Assembly: GCA_944326565.1 (NCBI GenBank)
Contig: CALVEL010000003.1
Coordinates: 124,001 to 188,000 of the forward strand
Origin: Candidatus Gastranaerophilales bacterium
Lineage (GTDB): Bacteria > Cyanobacteriota > Vampirovibrionia > Gastranaerophilales > Gastranaerophilaceae
Direction of reading: 5' to 3'
DNA: 64,000 nucleotides
Part shown: piece after piece, positions 1 to 8,749 of the stretch
Numbering within the stretch: the first letter of the stretch is position 1
How the letters are laid out: each line of letters opens with the position of its first letter
Position numbers and translations under genes: made by a program
Notes under the pieces: model-generated
Told to the model about the DNA's origin: nothing
The model's input: the letters and a program-made list of their open reading frames with translations, nothing else
Databases searched by the model: none

Positions 1-132
1 GCAGCTAAAATGTATGAAAAAGCTTCTGAAATAGTTAAAACTATTACCAAAAATAACTGTATTCATCTTGAAATACAAAAAGCAAAAGCTGTATTAAAAA
101 CATTCTGCCAACTTAATAAAATTTCAATATAG
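1..132 (+). CDS. 3' end of an unidentified gene (partial)
   Basis: The frame is open from the first base of the window and ends at a TAG at 130-132, giving the last 43 residues of a protein that begins outside the window. The visible part is helical and lysine-rich (AAKMYEKASEIV... to NKISI) and could be the end of a TPR-type or other all-helical protein, but no family is recognisable. It lies on the same strand as gatA with a 104-nt AT-rich gap. Confidence 0.45.
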   Translation, partial: AAKMYEKASEIVKTITKNNCIHLEIQKAKAVLKTFCQLNKISI

Positions 133-236
133 AGAATAGTAACAGTATTTATTATATAACTTTAAAATGTAAAGTATTACTTGCTAAAGAACTGTTTTTG
201 TCATACCATAAATTCATAAGAATTTAAGGAGAAATT

Positions 237-1700
237 ATGAACGAGGTTTTAAAGAAATCAGCAGCCGAGCAAAGCAGAGCTTTGAAAAATAAAGAAATTT
301 CCGCTGTAGAATTAACCAATGCAGCATTTGAGAGAATAAATGAACTTGATGAAAAATTAGGTGCTTTCAATTCTCTAACAAAAGAAATTGCACTTAATAC
401 AGCTAAAAAAGTAGATGAAAAAATTGCAAAAGGCGAAGAATTACCACTTTTAGCAGGTGTTCCTCTTGCATTGAAAGATAACATGAATTTAAAAGGATCA
501 AAAACAACAGCTTCAAGTAAAATTTTGGAGAATTTTGTATCTCCTTTCAATGCTACTGTCACAGAAAAACTTTTGAATAATTTGGTTCCTATAGTCGGAA
601 AAGCAAATTTAGACGAATTTGCGATGGGATCATCCAATGAAAATTCGGCTTTCAAAAAAGTACATAACCCATGGGATTTAAAGAAAGTTCCAGGAGGCTC
701 ATCAGGAGGTTCAGCAGCGAGTGTATCCTCTTGCGAAGCTACTCTTGCACTAGGTTCTGACACAGGCGGCTCAATTCGTCTTCCAGCATCATTTTGTGGG
801 ATTGTAGGTATGAAACCGACTTATGGAAGAGTATCAAGATACGGATTAATTGCATTTGCTTCATCTTTAGATCAAATAGGACCTTTCGCCAGAACAGTAG
901 AAGATGCTGCAAATCTTTTAGAAGTAATCTCAGGTCATGACCCAAAAGACAGTACCTCTTTAAATCTTCCGATTGAGCATTACGCCGAAGATTTAAATAA
1001 AGATATAAAAGGCATGAAAATCGGTGTAATAAAAGAGCTTATGACAGAAGGACTTTCTGAAGATGTTGCAAAAGCAATGGAAAGAGCAATTGAAGATTAT
1101 AAAAAATTAGGTGCTGAAATAATTGAAATTTCTCTACCAAATTTAAAACATTCAATTGGAATTTATTATATTCTTGCAACAGCTGAATGCTCATCAAATC
1201 TGGCACGTTTTGACGGTGTAAAATACGGATATAGAACTCCAGATGCCAAAAATCTTATGGAAATGTATACAAAAACTCGTGCAGAAGGATTCGGACCCGA
1301 AGTTAAACGCCGTATAATGCTCGGTACATATGCTCTATCTTCTGGATATTATGATGCATATTATAAAAAAGCTCAGCAAATGAGAGCCCTTGTGACTCAA
1401 GATTTTATAGAAGCATTCAAAAAAGCTGATGTCTTAATCTCACCGACATGTCCGAATACAGCATTTGAACTTGGGGCAAAATCAAGTGATCCGCTTGCAA
1501 TGTATTTAACAGACATCGCAACAATTTCTGCTAACCTTGCAGGAATTCCAGGTATGAGTGTACCTGCCGGATTTGATAAAGATGGTATGCCTATAGGCTT
1601 GCAAATTTTAGCTCCTCAACTTCAAGAAAAACGATTATTTAACGCAGCTCACAAATTTGAACGAGCTAATGATTATTACTTGCAGTTAGCAAAAATATAA
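237..1700 (+). CDS. gatA: Aspartyl/glutamyl-tRNA(Asn/Gln) amidotransferase subunit A
   Basis: GatA is the amidase subunit of the GatCAB complex, which converts misacylated Glu-tRNA(Gln) or Asp-tRNA(Asn) to the amidated form in the cytoplasm. At 487 residues it has the normal family length. The amidase-signature triad is visible: Lys80 (PLALKDN), cis-Ser155 in the GGSSGGS loop and nucleophile Ser179 in SDTGGSI. An AAGGAG Shine-Dalgarno about 7 nt before the ATG supports the start. gatB and gatC are not in the window, so the complex is encoded at dispersed loci. A strong bidirectional hairpin terminator follows. Confidence 0.97.
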   Translation: MNEVLKKSAAEQSRALKNKEISAVELTNAAFERINELDEKLGAFNSLTKEIALNTAKKVDEKIAKGEELPLLAGVPLALKDNMNLKGSKTTASSKILENFVSPFNATVTEKLLNNLVPIVGKANLDEFAMGSSNENSAFKKVHNPWDLKKVPGGSSGGSAASVSSCEATLALGSDTGGSIRLPASFCGIVGMKPTYGRVSRYGLIAFASSLDQIGPFARTVEDAANLLEVISGHDPKDSTSLNLPIEHYAEDLNKDIKGMKIGVIKELMTEGLSEDVAKAMERAIEDYKKLGAEIIEISLPNLKHSIGIYYILATAECSSNLARFDGVKYGYRTPDAKNLMEMYTKTRAEGFGPEVKRRIMLGTYALSSGYYDAYYKKAQQMRALVTQDFIEAFKKADVLISPTCPNTAFELGAKSSDPLAMYLTDIATISANLAGIPGMSVPAGFDKDGMPIGLQILAPQLQEKRLFNAAHKFERANDYYLQLAKI

Positions 1701-1712
1701 TTCAATAATAAT

Positions 1713-1747
1713 AAAAAAAGGCGGTTTTTAAAAACCGCCTTTTTTAT
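1713..1747. terminator. Bidirectional rho-independent terminator
   Basis: AAGGCGGTTTTT and AAAAACCGCCTT form a GC-based stem flanked by an A-run on one side and a T-run on the other. It can therefore end gatA on the plus strand and the convergent membrane gene on the minus strand, whose stop codon lies at its right edge. Confidence 0.88.
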
Positions 1748-2358
1748 GCAAAAACATTTCTAAAAAACAAAACTAACAACAAAACAAAACCGCCAAGACC
1801 AAAAACCAATATAATTAAATACCATATATAATTTGGTATACCCTCATCTAAAAGATCCTCATTTTGTATACGGCATGGGAGTCCGAGTTTTCTTATTATT
1901 GATATTATTTTTTTCACATCTTTTTTATATTGAACATGTATTACAGTATTTGCATTCGTATCAAGTCGAAACAGCAACTCACCATTCACAAGCTCTTTGT
2001 ATTGCTTGCCCAGTGTAAGAAACCAGAACATTGTCGGTCTCTCATCCAATTCTAACCTTACTCTTTCTACGTTTGCAAGTTTCAGTTTAACTTTATCATC
2101 AAAAATTACAACTTTTGCATCCGTATCTATTACCATTTTCCGAAAACCGCCCATATCCCAATATTTTAGAGTAGGCGTATAAAGATAAAAATGATATAAA
2201 ATAAGAATAAAAAACGGAATATAAATAAATGTGGAATATTTATAAAATACTACTGCTACTGTTGCAAATATAAAATACCCAAAAATGAGGCAATACATAA
2301 TTGCCTTACTATATATAAAAGAACTTTTCGATTGTGTATAAAATGTATGCTTAGCCAT
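1744..2358 (-). CDS. Three-TM membrane protein of unknown function (PH-like core)
   Basis: The protein has 204 residues. Two N-terminal hydrophobic segments lie near residues 20-40 and 44-62, a soluble middle (about 65-175) is rich in beta-type alternation, and a C-terminal hydrophobic segment lies at 178-200 followed by a short basic tail. The arrangement of two TM helices followed by a beta-rich cytosolic domain resembles bacterial PH-domain membrane proteins, but this is inference from pattern only. No Shine-Dalgarno precedes the ATG; a good promoter places the transcript start on the ATG itself. It converges on gatA and shares its terminator. Confidence 0.6.
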   Translation of the reverse strand: MAKHTFYTQSKSSFIYSKAIMYCLIFGYFIFATVAVVFYKYSTFIYIPFFILILYHFYLYTPTLKYWDMGGFRKMVIDTDAKVVIFDDKVKLKLANVERVRLELDERPTMFWFLTLGKQYKELVNGELLFRLDTNANTVIHVQYKKDVKKIISIIRKLGLPCRIQNEDLLDEGIPNYIWYLIILVFGLGGFVLLLVLFFRNVFA

Positions 2359-2364
2359 AATTTA

Positions 2365-2393
2365 AGAATATCTTTTCACACCTTAATTGTCAA
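2365..2393 (-). promoter_or_regulatory. Sigma70-type promoter giving a leaderless transcript
   Basis: On the minus strand, TTGACA (2388-2393) is followed by a 17-nt spacer and TATTCT (2365-2370). The ATG of the membrane gene starts 6 nt after the -10 box, so the expected transcript start coincides with the start codon. Confidence 0.65.
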
Positions 2394-2394
2394 C

Positions 2395-2423
2395 AAACGT
2401 CTGTATGATATTTACAGACGTTT
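2395..2423. repeat. 11-bp-stem inverted repeat between two minus-strand genes
   Basis: AAACGTCTGTA and TACAGACGTTT are separated by 7 nt. The repeat lies just past the stop of the 2459-2758 gene and immediately upstream of the -35 box at 2388-2393. On the minus strand no U-run follows, so it could be an operator, an RNA 3'-end stabiliser or a weak terminator. Confidence 0.5.
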
Positions 2424-2458
2424 ATTTTTAAAAATTTACAAAATCCAGCATTAAAATA

Positions 2459-2758
2459 TTATGAAGCGCTCAATCTAAAACTTCTTATATCAACCTGCTT
2501 ATCGCAATCAAGCTTAAACTCTTTACCACCCAGTGTAATCATCTTAGGCAACTTCATCATATCAGGTTGAACTATTAAAGAAAAAGTATTTATTCCATTA
2601 AATTCTTTTAAATCTTTTACAATTTCTTTAGCTTCTTCTGAATCAGCACCATACTTTGATGAGACAATACTATACCAATATTCACCGTTTTTCGGCTCAT
2701 AGACCTCATAATGTTCCGATAAAATAACTCTGCCTGTTTCTTTTTTTAAATCTGACAT
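2459..2758 (-). CDS. Small LysM-like protein
   Basis: The start is placed at 2758 (MSDLKKETG), 20 codons inside the longest open frame, because AAAGGAG lies 9 nt upstream. The product has 99 residues. The middle and C-terminal part (EYWYSIVSSKYG, then a helix, then LIVQPDMMKLPKMITL) has the W-x-I...helix...L-x-L-P layout of a LysM domain. There is no signal peptide or TM segment, so if it binds glycan it is not exported by the usual route. It follows the small gene 2840-3025 on the same strand with an 81-nt gap. The LysM assignment is tentative. Confidence 0.55.
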   Translation of the reverse strand: MSDLKKETGRVILSEHYEVYEPKNGEYWYSIVSSKYGADSEEAKEIVKDLKEFNGINTFSLIVQPDMMKLPKMITLGGKEFKLDCDKQVDIRSFRLSAS

Positions 2759-2839
2759 AATGGGGTACTCCTTTACTATTTGAATCCGCAAAATCAACTT
2801 TTTAATTATATTCCACAATCTGAAAAGAAATTAACATGT

Positions 2840-3025
2840 CTAGGCTTTAAAATTCTTTTCTTCAGGCGGAATTTCTTCAGGTTTGACCTGATTTCCAAAA
2901 CCAAATCCAAATATAGAAAAACCTTTTGATTTATTTTCAACTTGAGGTTGTTCTGTTCCTGCATTTCTTTGAGCTTCCAATTTATTAAGCTCTGCTAATG
3001 CTCTCATTGCACTGATGTTTGTCAT
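2840..3025 (-). CDS. Small hypothetical protein
   Basis: The start is set at 3025 (MTNISAM) because GAGGAG lies 8 nt upstream; the open frame itself begins 11 codons earlier without a ribosome site. The 61-residue product has a short alanine/leucine helix (MRALAELNKLEAQ), a polar stretch, and a glycine-phenylalanine patch (GFSIFGFGFGN) before an acidic tail. No family is recognised. It is probably transcribed together with the LysM-like gene downstream. Confidence 0.5.
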   Translation of the reverse strand: MTNISAMRALAELNKLEAQRNAGTEQPQVENKSKGFSIFGFGFGNQVKPEEIPPEEKNFKA

Positions 3026-3161
3026 GACCTGTACTCCTCTCTTTTCAGAATGCTGCAACCATTTTTCTTATATTTAATATAAAAATTTAGAAAAGAGCGG
3101 ATTTCGGCATGCCGTTATTTTGTTACATTGCGTAATAATATAAACTAATTTTTAATCCTAT

Positions 3162-3383
3162 TTATACATCTATATCTTTAAAAAATTCTTCCATCGGAAT
3201 ATTCAAAATTTTTGACATCTTAAATAAAGCAATCGCAGAAGGAGAAGTTAACCCCTGTTCAAGTTTACTGACATGACTTACGCTCATGTCAATCATTTCC
3301 GCAAATTGTTCCTGTGAAAGATATTTTCTTATTCTTTCAACTTTTATATTACGCCCTAATTTATGTTTAATGTCATCTTTCAT
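3162..3383 (-). CDS. XRE-family HTH regulator, pilin pair A
   Basis: The 73-residue protein is essentially one Cro/CI-type helix-turn-helix: helix 1 is NIKVERIRKYL, the SQEQFAEMIDMSVSHVSKLEQG core contains helices 2-3, and a C-terminal helix pair (LFKMSKILNIPMEEFF) follows. It is divergent from the pilin gene at 3490, with 106 nt between starts. No Shine-Dalgarno precedes the ATG, and TATAAT lies 7 nt upstream, so the mRNA looks leaderless, as is known for lambda cI from PRM. It probably represses or switches the adjacent pilin promoter through the palindrome at 3440-3455. Confidence 0.85.
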   Translation of the reverse strand: MKDDIKHKLGRNIKVERIRKYLSQEQFAEMIDMSVSHVSKLEQGLTSPSAIALFKMSKILNIPMEEFFKDIDV

Positions 3384-3390
3384 TAGAAAA

Positions 3391-3396
3391 ATTATA
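3391..3396 (-). promoter_or_regulatory. -10 box of a leaderless XRE gene
   Basis: On the minus strand TATAAT is followed by 7 nt and then the ATG of the XRE gene; no Shine-Dalgarno is present. A weak -35 (TTATAC) lies 17 nt upstream and overlaps the pilin promoter region. Confidence 0.5.
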
Positions 3397-3401
3397 TTAT
3401 C

Positions 3402-3430
3402 TTGACAAATTGAGTATAAGTGAATATTAT
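3402..3430 (+). promoter_or_regulatory. Promoter of pilin gene A
   Basis: TTGACA (3402-3407), a 17-nt spacer and TATTAT (3425-3430) give a near-consensus sigma70 promoter directed at the pilin gene. Confidence 0.7.
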
Positions 3431-3439
3431 AATAGTAAC

Positions 3440-3455
3440 TATCAATATATTGATA
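3440..3455. promoter_or_regulatory. Perfect 16-bp palindrome, candidate XRE operator
   Basis: TATCAATATATTGATA reads identically on both strands and begins 10 bp after the -10 box, covering the expected transcript start of the pilin gene. A dimeric HTH protein bound here would block initiation. It shares the outline TATC-N8-GATA with the palindrome at 29177-29192 in another regulator/pilin gap. Confidence 0.6.
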
Positions 3456-3489
3456 TAAATAATAATATATTATCTGCTAAGGAGCTTTT

Positions 3490-4170
3490 ATGAATAAATC
3501 GGCCTTCACAATGGCGGAAGTCTTAATTACTCTCGGAATTATCGGAATTGTTGCCGCAATGACACTGCCTGCACTCATTAATAAAGCAGAAGAGTATATA
3601 CTAAAGCAACAGTTTAAAAAAGCATATAATACCTTGCAAAATGCCCAATTACGCATATACGCCGACACAGAAAGTTATTACAGTTGTTATTATTACAAAA
3701 ATACAGCCCAAACCAGATTCTCCGATTGTCGTTTAATGGGGGAACATTTAAAAAAGATTCTAAATCCTGCAGTTGTTTGTGATGGCAGTGCCTATGCAAA
3801 AGGCTGTATCCCGAAATATAAGGGTATAGACACAGTTTCTATAGAAAACAACCCGAATGCTGATGTAGAAAATATCTTGAGAAACTGTGGCGGATTTTCT
3901 GAAAACAGAATTCTTAACAATGCTACAACCTGGGTATTGAAAGACGGGACTATAGTCGGCTGGTATAATTATAATAGTGTAGGTTACGGTCCATTGATAT
4001 ACGTCGATATAAACGGAAACAAACGACCTAACAAATGGGGATATGATATATTTCCTATGATATGGAGAAGTGATGAACAAAGAGTCTGGCTTGACGCGGA
4101 CGGTGTTTGTACATTTACGCAAAAGGGCGGGAAAAGCAGCAAGCAGATGTTACAGGATATTTGGAAATAA
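3490..4170 (+). CDS. Type IV pilin/pseudopilin-like protein, pair A
   Basis: This 226-residue prepilin has a very short leader (MNKSA) followed by FTMAEVLITLGIIGIVAAM, with the conserved Glu at +5 and a hydrophobic N-terminal helix. The residue before the cleavage site is Ala instead of the usual Gly. The globular part contains six or more cysteines and the motif VDINGNKRPNKWGYD shared by most pilins of this window. An AAGGAG site lies 6-7 nt before the ATG. The gene is divergent from an XRE regulator and ends in a hairpin terminator. No assembly machinery is nearby, so a role in a pilus, secretion pseudopilus or DNA uptake cannot be assigned. Confidence 0.88.
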   Translation: MNKSAFTMAEVLITLGIIGIVAAMTLPALINKAEEYILKQQFKKAYNTLQNAQLRIYADTESYYSCYYYKNTAQTRFSDCRLMGEHLKKILNPAVVCDGSAYAKGCIPKYKGIDTVSIENNPNADVENILRNCGGFSENRILNNATTWVLKDGTIVGWYNYNSVGYGPLIYVDINGNKRPNKWGYDIFPMIWRSDEQRVWLDADGVCTFTQKGGKSSKQMLQDIWK

Positions 4171-4173
4171 TAA

Positions 4174-4205
4174 TAAAGGCGAAGCCTGATGACTTCGCCT
4201 TTTTG
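4174..4205 (+). terminator. Rho-independent terminator after pilin A
   Basis: AAAGGCGAAG and CTTCGCCTTTTT form a stem with an 8-9-nt loop and a T-run just past the pilin stop codon. The dnaK 3' end lies 20 nt further on the opposite strand. Confidence 0.85.
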
Positions 4206-4226
4206 AGCAAATAAGTAAGAAATTTA

Positions 4227-6074
<1,848 letters not shown>

Positions 6075-6220
6075 TTATTATCTCCTTTACAATACAATTT
6101 ATTTCTTACCTTAATTCTGTTATAACACTCTTTTTTTTAAATCCTTAAAAAATAAACAAAAAATTAATAATTATATTTGATATTTTTATTGTTAAGATTT
6201 TATATTTATTTGGCATAGTA

Positions 6221-6247
6221 AAAAAAAAAGCGCTCAAAAGAGCGCCT
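6221..6247 (-). terminator. Terminator of the small secreted protein gene
   Basis: Read on the minus strand, GCGCTC-TTTT-GAGCGC is followed by a run of ten T. It lies 15 nt past the stop of the 6262-6573 gene. Confidence 0.88.
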
Positions 6248-6261
6248 GAATGACTATTATT

Positions 6262-6573
6262 TTATTTACCCGCCTCTGGATTTCTTCCCGGCAGACATAC
6301 CCCGAATTGACAATTTGAATTGTAATTATTTTCTTCGTGTGTACCAGCAGCTGCACCTGTTTCCGTATTTATAAGCTCATTATAATATGGCTTGATATAC
6401 TGAGGACGAAAAGCATCCGGCTTTTGAATATCTTTTATGTTATTTGGAAGATATTTGTCCTGTAGTGCAGGCTTTGATATTGAATACGCACAAGAATTAC
6501 CGCTTATTGCACAAGATGCAATCGCAGGCATTGAAAATAAAATAACAGCCATTATCAATAATATCTTTTTCAT
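6262..6573 (-). CDS. Small secreted cysteine-containing protein
   Basis: The start is taken at 6573 (MKKILLIMAVILF), three codons inside the open frame, since AAAGG lies 9 nt upstream. The 103-residue product has a clear signal peptide (residues 1-20, likely cleaved near AIAS-CAIS) and a mature region with four cysteines in two close pairs (C-AISGNS-C and C-QFGV-C), suggesting disulfides or a bound metal. The position of the first Cys does not fit a good lipobox. No family is recognised. It has its own terminator and sits alone upstream of dnaK. Confidence 0.6.
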   Translation of the reverse strand: MKKILLIMAVILFSMPAIASCAISGNSCAYSISKPALQDKYLPNNIKDIQKPDAFRPQYIKPYYNELINTETGAAAGTHEENNYNSNCQFGVCLPGRNPEAGK

Positions 6574-6718
6574 TTTTACCAACCTTTCACATATCCAACC
6601 AACTACAGATTAAACTACTATTCACATTTTTACATTACCGAAAAGTAGAATTTTAAGTATTTTATATGATTGAACAAATTAAAATATAATTTATAATTCA
6701 AATAGAATGGAGGATTTA

Positions 6719-7126
6719 ATGAAACACACTTTAAAGACATTAATTATAATTTCATTATTATTTGGTGGATTACAATCCTATTCTGCAAGTATTTGTCCTA
6801 CAACAGCAGAAGTTCAAGAAAAAGAAAATTATTTCCAAATACAATCAATAAAAAATATGAGTTTGGAGTCTCCTGATCCTGAAATAACTTCAAAAATACT
6901 TCATGAGCAGGAAATTTACCATGAAAAATTGTACTACGGTTGTATGAATTACTTTAAAACAAACAAAAACCCAGATTGTTCTCGCTTGATGACTCTAACT
7001 ACAGGATATTTATTATTGTCTGAAAAAAAACAACCAATCGCTAAAGCACAATTAACTTCACTTATTGAAAAATTGAATGCCAAATGTCCAATGGAAATAA
7101 AAACTATAGAAGCAATGGTCAAATAA
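6719..7126 (+). CDS. Small secreted protein of unknown function
   Basis: The start at 6719 (MKHTLKTLIIISLLF) is supported by GGAGG 5 nt upstream; an earlier in-frame ATG overlaps that ribosome site. The 135-residue protein has a signal peptide ending around residue 23 (SYSAS) and a mainly helical mature part with four cysteines (ICPT, YGCM, PDCS, AKCP), consistent with two disulfides in the periplasm. No known family is apparent. It is monocistronic. Confidence 0.6.
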   Translation: MKHTLKTLIIISLLFGGLQSYSASICPTTAEVQEKENYFQIQSIKNMSLESPDPEITSKILHEQEIYHEKLYYGCMNYFKTNKNPDCSRLMTLTTGYLLLSEKKQPIAKAQLTSLIEKLNAKCPMEIKTIEAMVK

Positions 7127-7141
7127 TTTATTAAAAAAAAA

Positions 7142-7176
7142 GACCTCCTATTTTGGTTATCAGAGGTCAAGGTTGG
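7142..7176. repeat. Hairpin flanked by short TTTTGGTTAT direct repeats
   Basis: GACCTC and GAGGTC pair across a 15-nt loop just after the secreted-protein gene, and TTTTGGTTAT or its shortened form TTGGTTAT recurs three times within 50 nt. On the plus strand there is no T-run after the stem, while on the minus strand nine T follow it, but no minus-strand gene ends here. Its role is unclear. The rest of 7127-7319 shows only the YkgJ-type promoter. Confidence 0.3.
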
Positions 7177-7304
7177 TTATTTTGGTTATGTTATAGTATG
7201 TTCTTATTCAGGGGTATGTTCTTTTAATACCGCTGAACAAATTTATTTGCCAAAAATCTCCCAAAAACTTTACAAAACTTTATAATTTCAAATATTTTTG
7301 AATC

Positions 7305-7313
7305 TGCTATCAT
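7305..7313 (+). promoter_or_regulatory. Extended -10 of a leaderless gene
   Basis: TGC-TATCAT is an extended -10 element, and 6 nt later comes the ATG of the cysteine-cluster gene. No Shine-Dalgarno exists between them. Confidence 0.5.
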
Positions 7314-7319
7314 GTAATT

Positions 7320-7754
7320 ATGTTTTTAAAATTGAAAAAATGGTTTTTGTCGACAATACTCAGACGCAAATATTACCGCACAGGCAAGTGTAAAGCATGT
7401 GGCAAATGCTGCACCCAAATTTATGTAAAACACTATAAACATGTAGTACAAGATGAAAAAGAATTCGAAAAATTAAAACTTTTACACAGGTTTTATACAT
7501 ACTTAAAAGTAATAGGCAAAGATGATATCGGATTAATTTTTGAATGCACAAATTTAAATCCTGAAACGCATAAATGTAAAATTCACAAAAATCGCCCAGG
7601 TATTTGCAGAAGATATCCTCAAGAAGAGTTATTTTCAATGGGTGGGGCATTATCTGAAGATTGCGGATACAAAATGGAGCCGATTATACCATTTTCTGAA
7701 ATATTAGAAAAAGAATTTAAAAGATTTGATAAGGATTTAAAGAAAAAACGATAA
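7320..7754 (+). CDS. YkgJ-type cysteine-cluster protein (putative Zn/Fe-binding)
   Basis: The 144-residue protein contains the CKACGKCC cluster near residue 23 followed by CTNLNPETHKCKIHKNRPGICRRYP, the spacing typical of the YkgJ/UPF0153 family thought to bind zinc or iron-sulfur. The N-terminus is strongly basic with no signal peptide. Substrate and pathway are unknown for the family. The ATG lacks a Shine-Dalgarno and appears to be the first transcribed codon. The neighbour downstream is a rubrerythrin with its own ribosome site. Confidence 0.75.
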   Translation: MFLKLKKWFLSTILRRKYYRTGKCKACGKCCTQIYVKHYKHVVQDEKEFEKLKLLHRFYTYLKVIGKDDIGLIFECTNLNPETHKCKIHKNRPGICRRYPQEELFSMGGALSEDCGYKMEPIIPFSEILEKEFKRFDKDLKKKR

Positions 7755-7846
7755 TAATTCCTACTTTACAAATTTTATTTTATAGTGTATAGTAATACAT
7801 GTAAAAGAGATAGATAATTTTTTTAAATTAAGAAAGGTGGTAAAAA

Positions 7847-8386
7847 ATGGCAAAATTTGTATGTACAGTATGCGGTTGGTCAACCGAAGCAGATAAAGCT
7901 CCAGAAAGATGCCCATTATGCGGAGCAACAACTTTTAAAGAAATAGGCGGCGGTGAAAAAGTATATGCTTGTGAACATAATGTAGGCGATGGAGTTGTAG
8001 AAGACAAAGAAGTTATGGAAGGTCTTAGGGCACACTTTGCAGGAGAATGCACAGAGGTAGGTATGTATCTTGCAATGGCAAGAGTAGCTGAAAGAGAAGG
8101 TTATCCTGAAGTTGCAGAAGCTTATAAAAGATATGCTTTTGAAGAAGCAGAACACGCAGCTAAATTTGCAGAATTGTTGGGCGAAGTTGTTACAGATTCT
8201 ACAAAGAAAAACCTTGAACTTAGGGCAGAAGCTGAGCATGGTGCTTGTGAAGGTAAATTAGCTATTGCAAAACGTGCTAAAGAATTAGGCTATGATGCAA
8301 TTCATGACACCGTTCATGAAATGGCTAAAGACGAAGCTCGTCATGGCAAAGGCTTTGACGGTCTTTTGAAAAGATACTTTTCATAA
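7847..8386 (+). CDS. Rubrerythrin with N-terminal rubredoxin domain
   Basis: This cytoplasmic peroxide-detoxifying protein is typical of anaerobes. The 179 residues comprise a rubredoxin-like FeS4 domain first (Cys6-x2-Cys9 and Cys22-x2-Cys25) and then a four-helix diiron domain with E-x-x-H ligands in EEAEHAAKF and DEARHGKGF. In classical rubrerythrin the rubredoxin module is at the C-terminus, so this is the reverse arrangement known from several strict anaerobes. An AAAGGTGG site precedes the ATG. A strong terminator follows and is shared with the convergent XRE gene. Its presence suggests an anaerobic or microaerobic lifestyle. Confidence 0.92.
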   Translation: MAKFVCTVCGWSTEADKAPERCPLCGATTFKEIGGGEKVYACEHNVGDGVVEDKEVMEGLRAHFAGECTEVGMYLAMARVAEREGYPEVAEAYKRYAFEEAEHAAKFAELLGEVVTDSTKKNLELRAEAEHGACEGKLAIAKRAKELGYDAIHDTVHEMAKDEARHGKGFDGLLKRYFS

Positions 8387-8408
8387 GAGTTGAGAAAAAT
8401 ATAAATAA

Positions 8409-8443
8409 TAAAAACTCCATCGAAAAATTTCGATGGAGTTTTT
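8409..8443. terminator. Bidirectional terminator between rubrerythrin and XRE gene B
   Basis: AACTCCATCGAAA and TTTCGATGGAGTT form a long stem with A-run and T-run flanks; the minus-strand XRE stop codon touches its right end. Confidence 0.88.
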
Positions 8444-8651
8444 ATTTGAATAAATCTATAACTTCAATCCCCAAAAAATCTGCAATACTGATAATTTTAT
8501 CAATTGTAATATTCAATTTTGCATTTTCGACTTTTCCAATATAAGATCCATCAAGCTCTAATTCTAAAGATAGATCTTCCTGAGAAAGTCCTTTTTGTTT
8601 TCTGTATTTTCTTAAATTTTTCCCGAATTTTTTCTTTACATTCTTATTCAT
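8442..8651 (-). CDS. XRE-family HTH regulator, pilin pair B
   Basis: The start is taken at 8651 (MNKNVKKKFG), since the longer frame begins at a GTG upstream of likely promoter sequence. The 69-residue protein is a single Cro/CI-type HTH (LRKYRKQKGLSQEDLSLELE, then GSYIGKVENAK) plus a C-terminal helix pair ending DLFK. No Shine-Dalgarno is visible. It is divergent from pilin gene B with about 98 nt between starts and probably controls that gene. Its sequence is clearly different from the other three pilin-linked XRE proteins, as expected if each has its own operator. Confidence 0.82.
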   Translation of the reverse strand: MNKNVKKKFGKNLRKYRKQKGLSQEDLSLELELDGSYIGKVENAKLNITIDKIISIADFLGIEVIDLFK

Positions 8652-8689
8652 AAAAATATTTTCTGTTGTATTATGATATAATTCCACGA

Positions 8690-8718
8690 TTGACAGTCGG
8701 GTTAAGTGGTGTTATACT
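8690..8718 (+). promoter_or_regulatory. Promoter of pilin gene B
   Basis: TTGACA (8690-8695), a 17-nt spacer and TATACT (8713-8718) form an almost consensus sigma70 promoter, 31 nt upstream of the pilin ATG. Confidence 0.8.
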
Positions 8719-8738
8719 AGCTGTACATGTTCGATTAG
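8717..8738. promoter_or_regulatory. Imperfect palindrome, possible XRE operator
   Basis: CTA...TAG ends enclose a GTACATGTTC core centred on ACATGT, right after the -10 box. Several positions do not match, so this is only a weak analogue of the perfect palindromes at 3440 and 29177. Confidence 0.25.
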
Positions 8739-8749
8739 AGGTAATATTT

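Noticed and set aside
3760-4122. 120-codon frame antisense to pilin A
   Set aside because: No ribosome site, no sensible domain, fully inside a recognisable pilin gene.
8666-8749. 28-codon N-terminal extension of pilin B
   Set aside because: It would span the promoter (TTGACA at 8690) and place the prepilin leader internally; the ATG at 8750 has a proper ribosome site.
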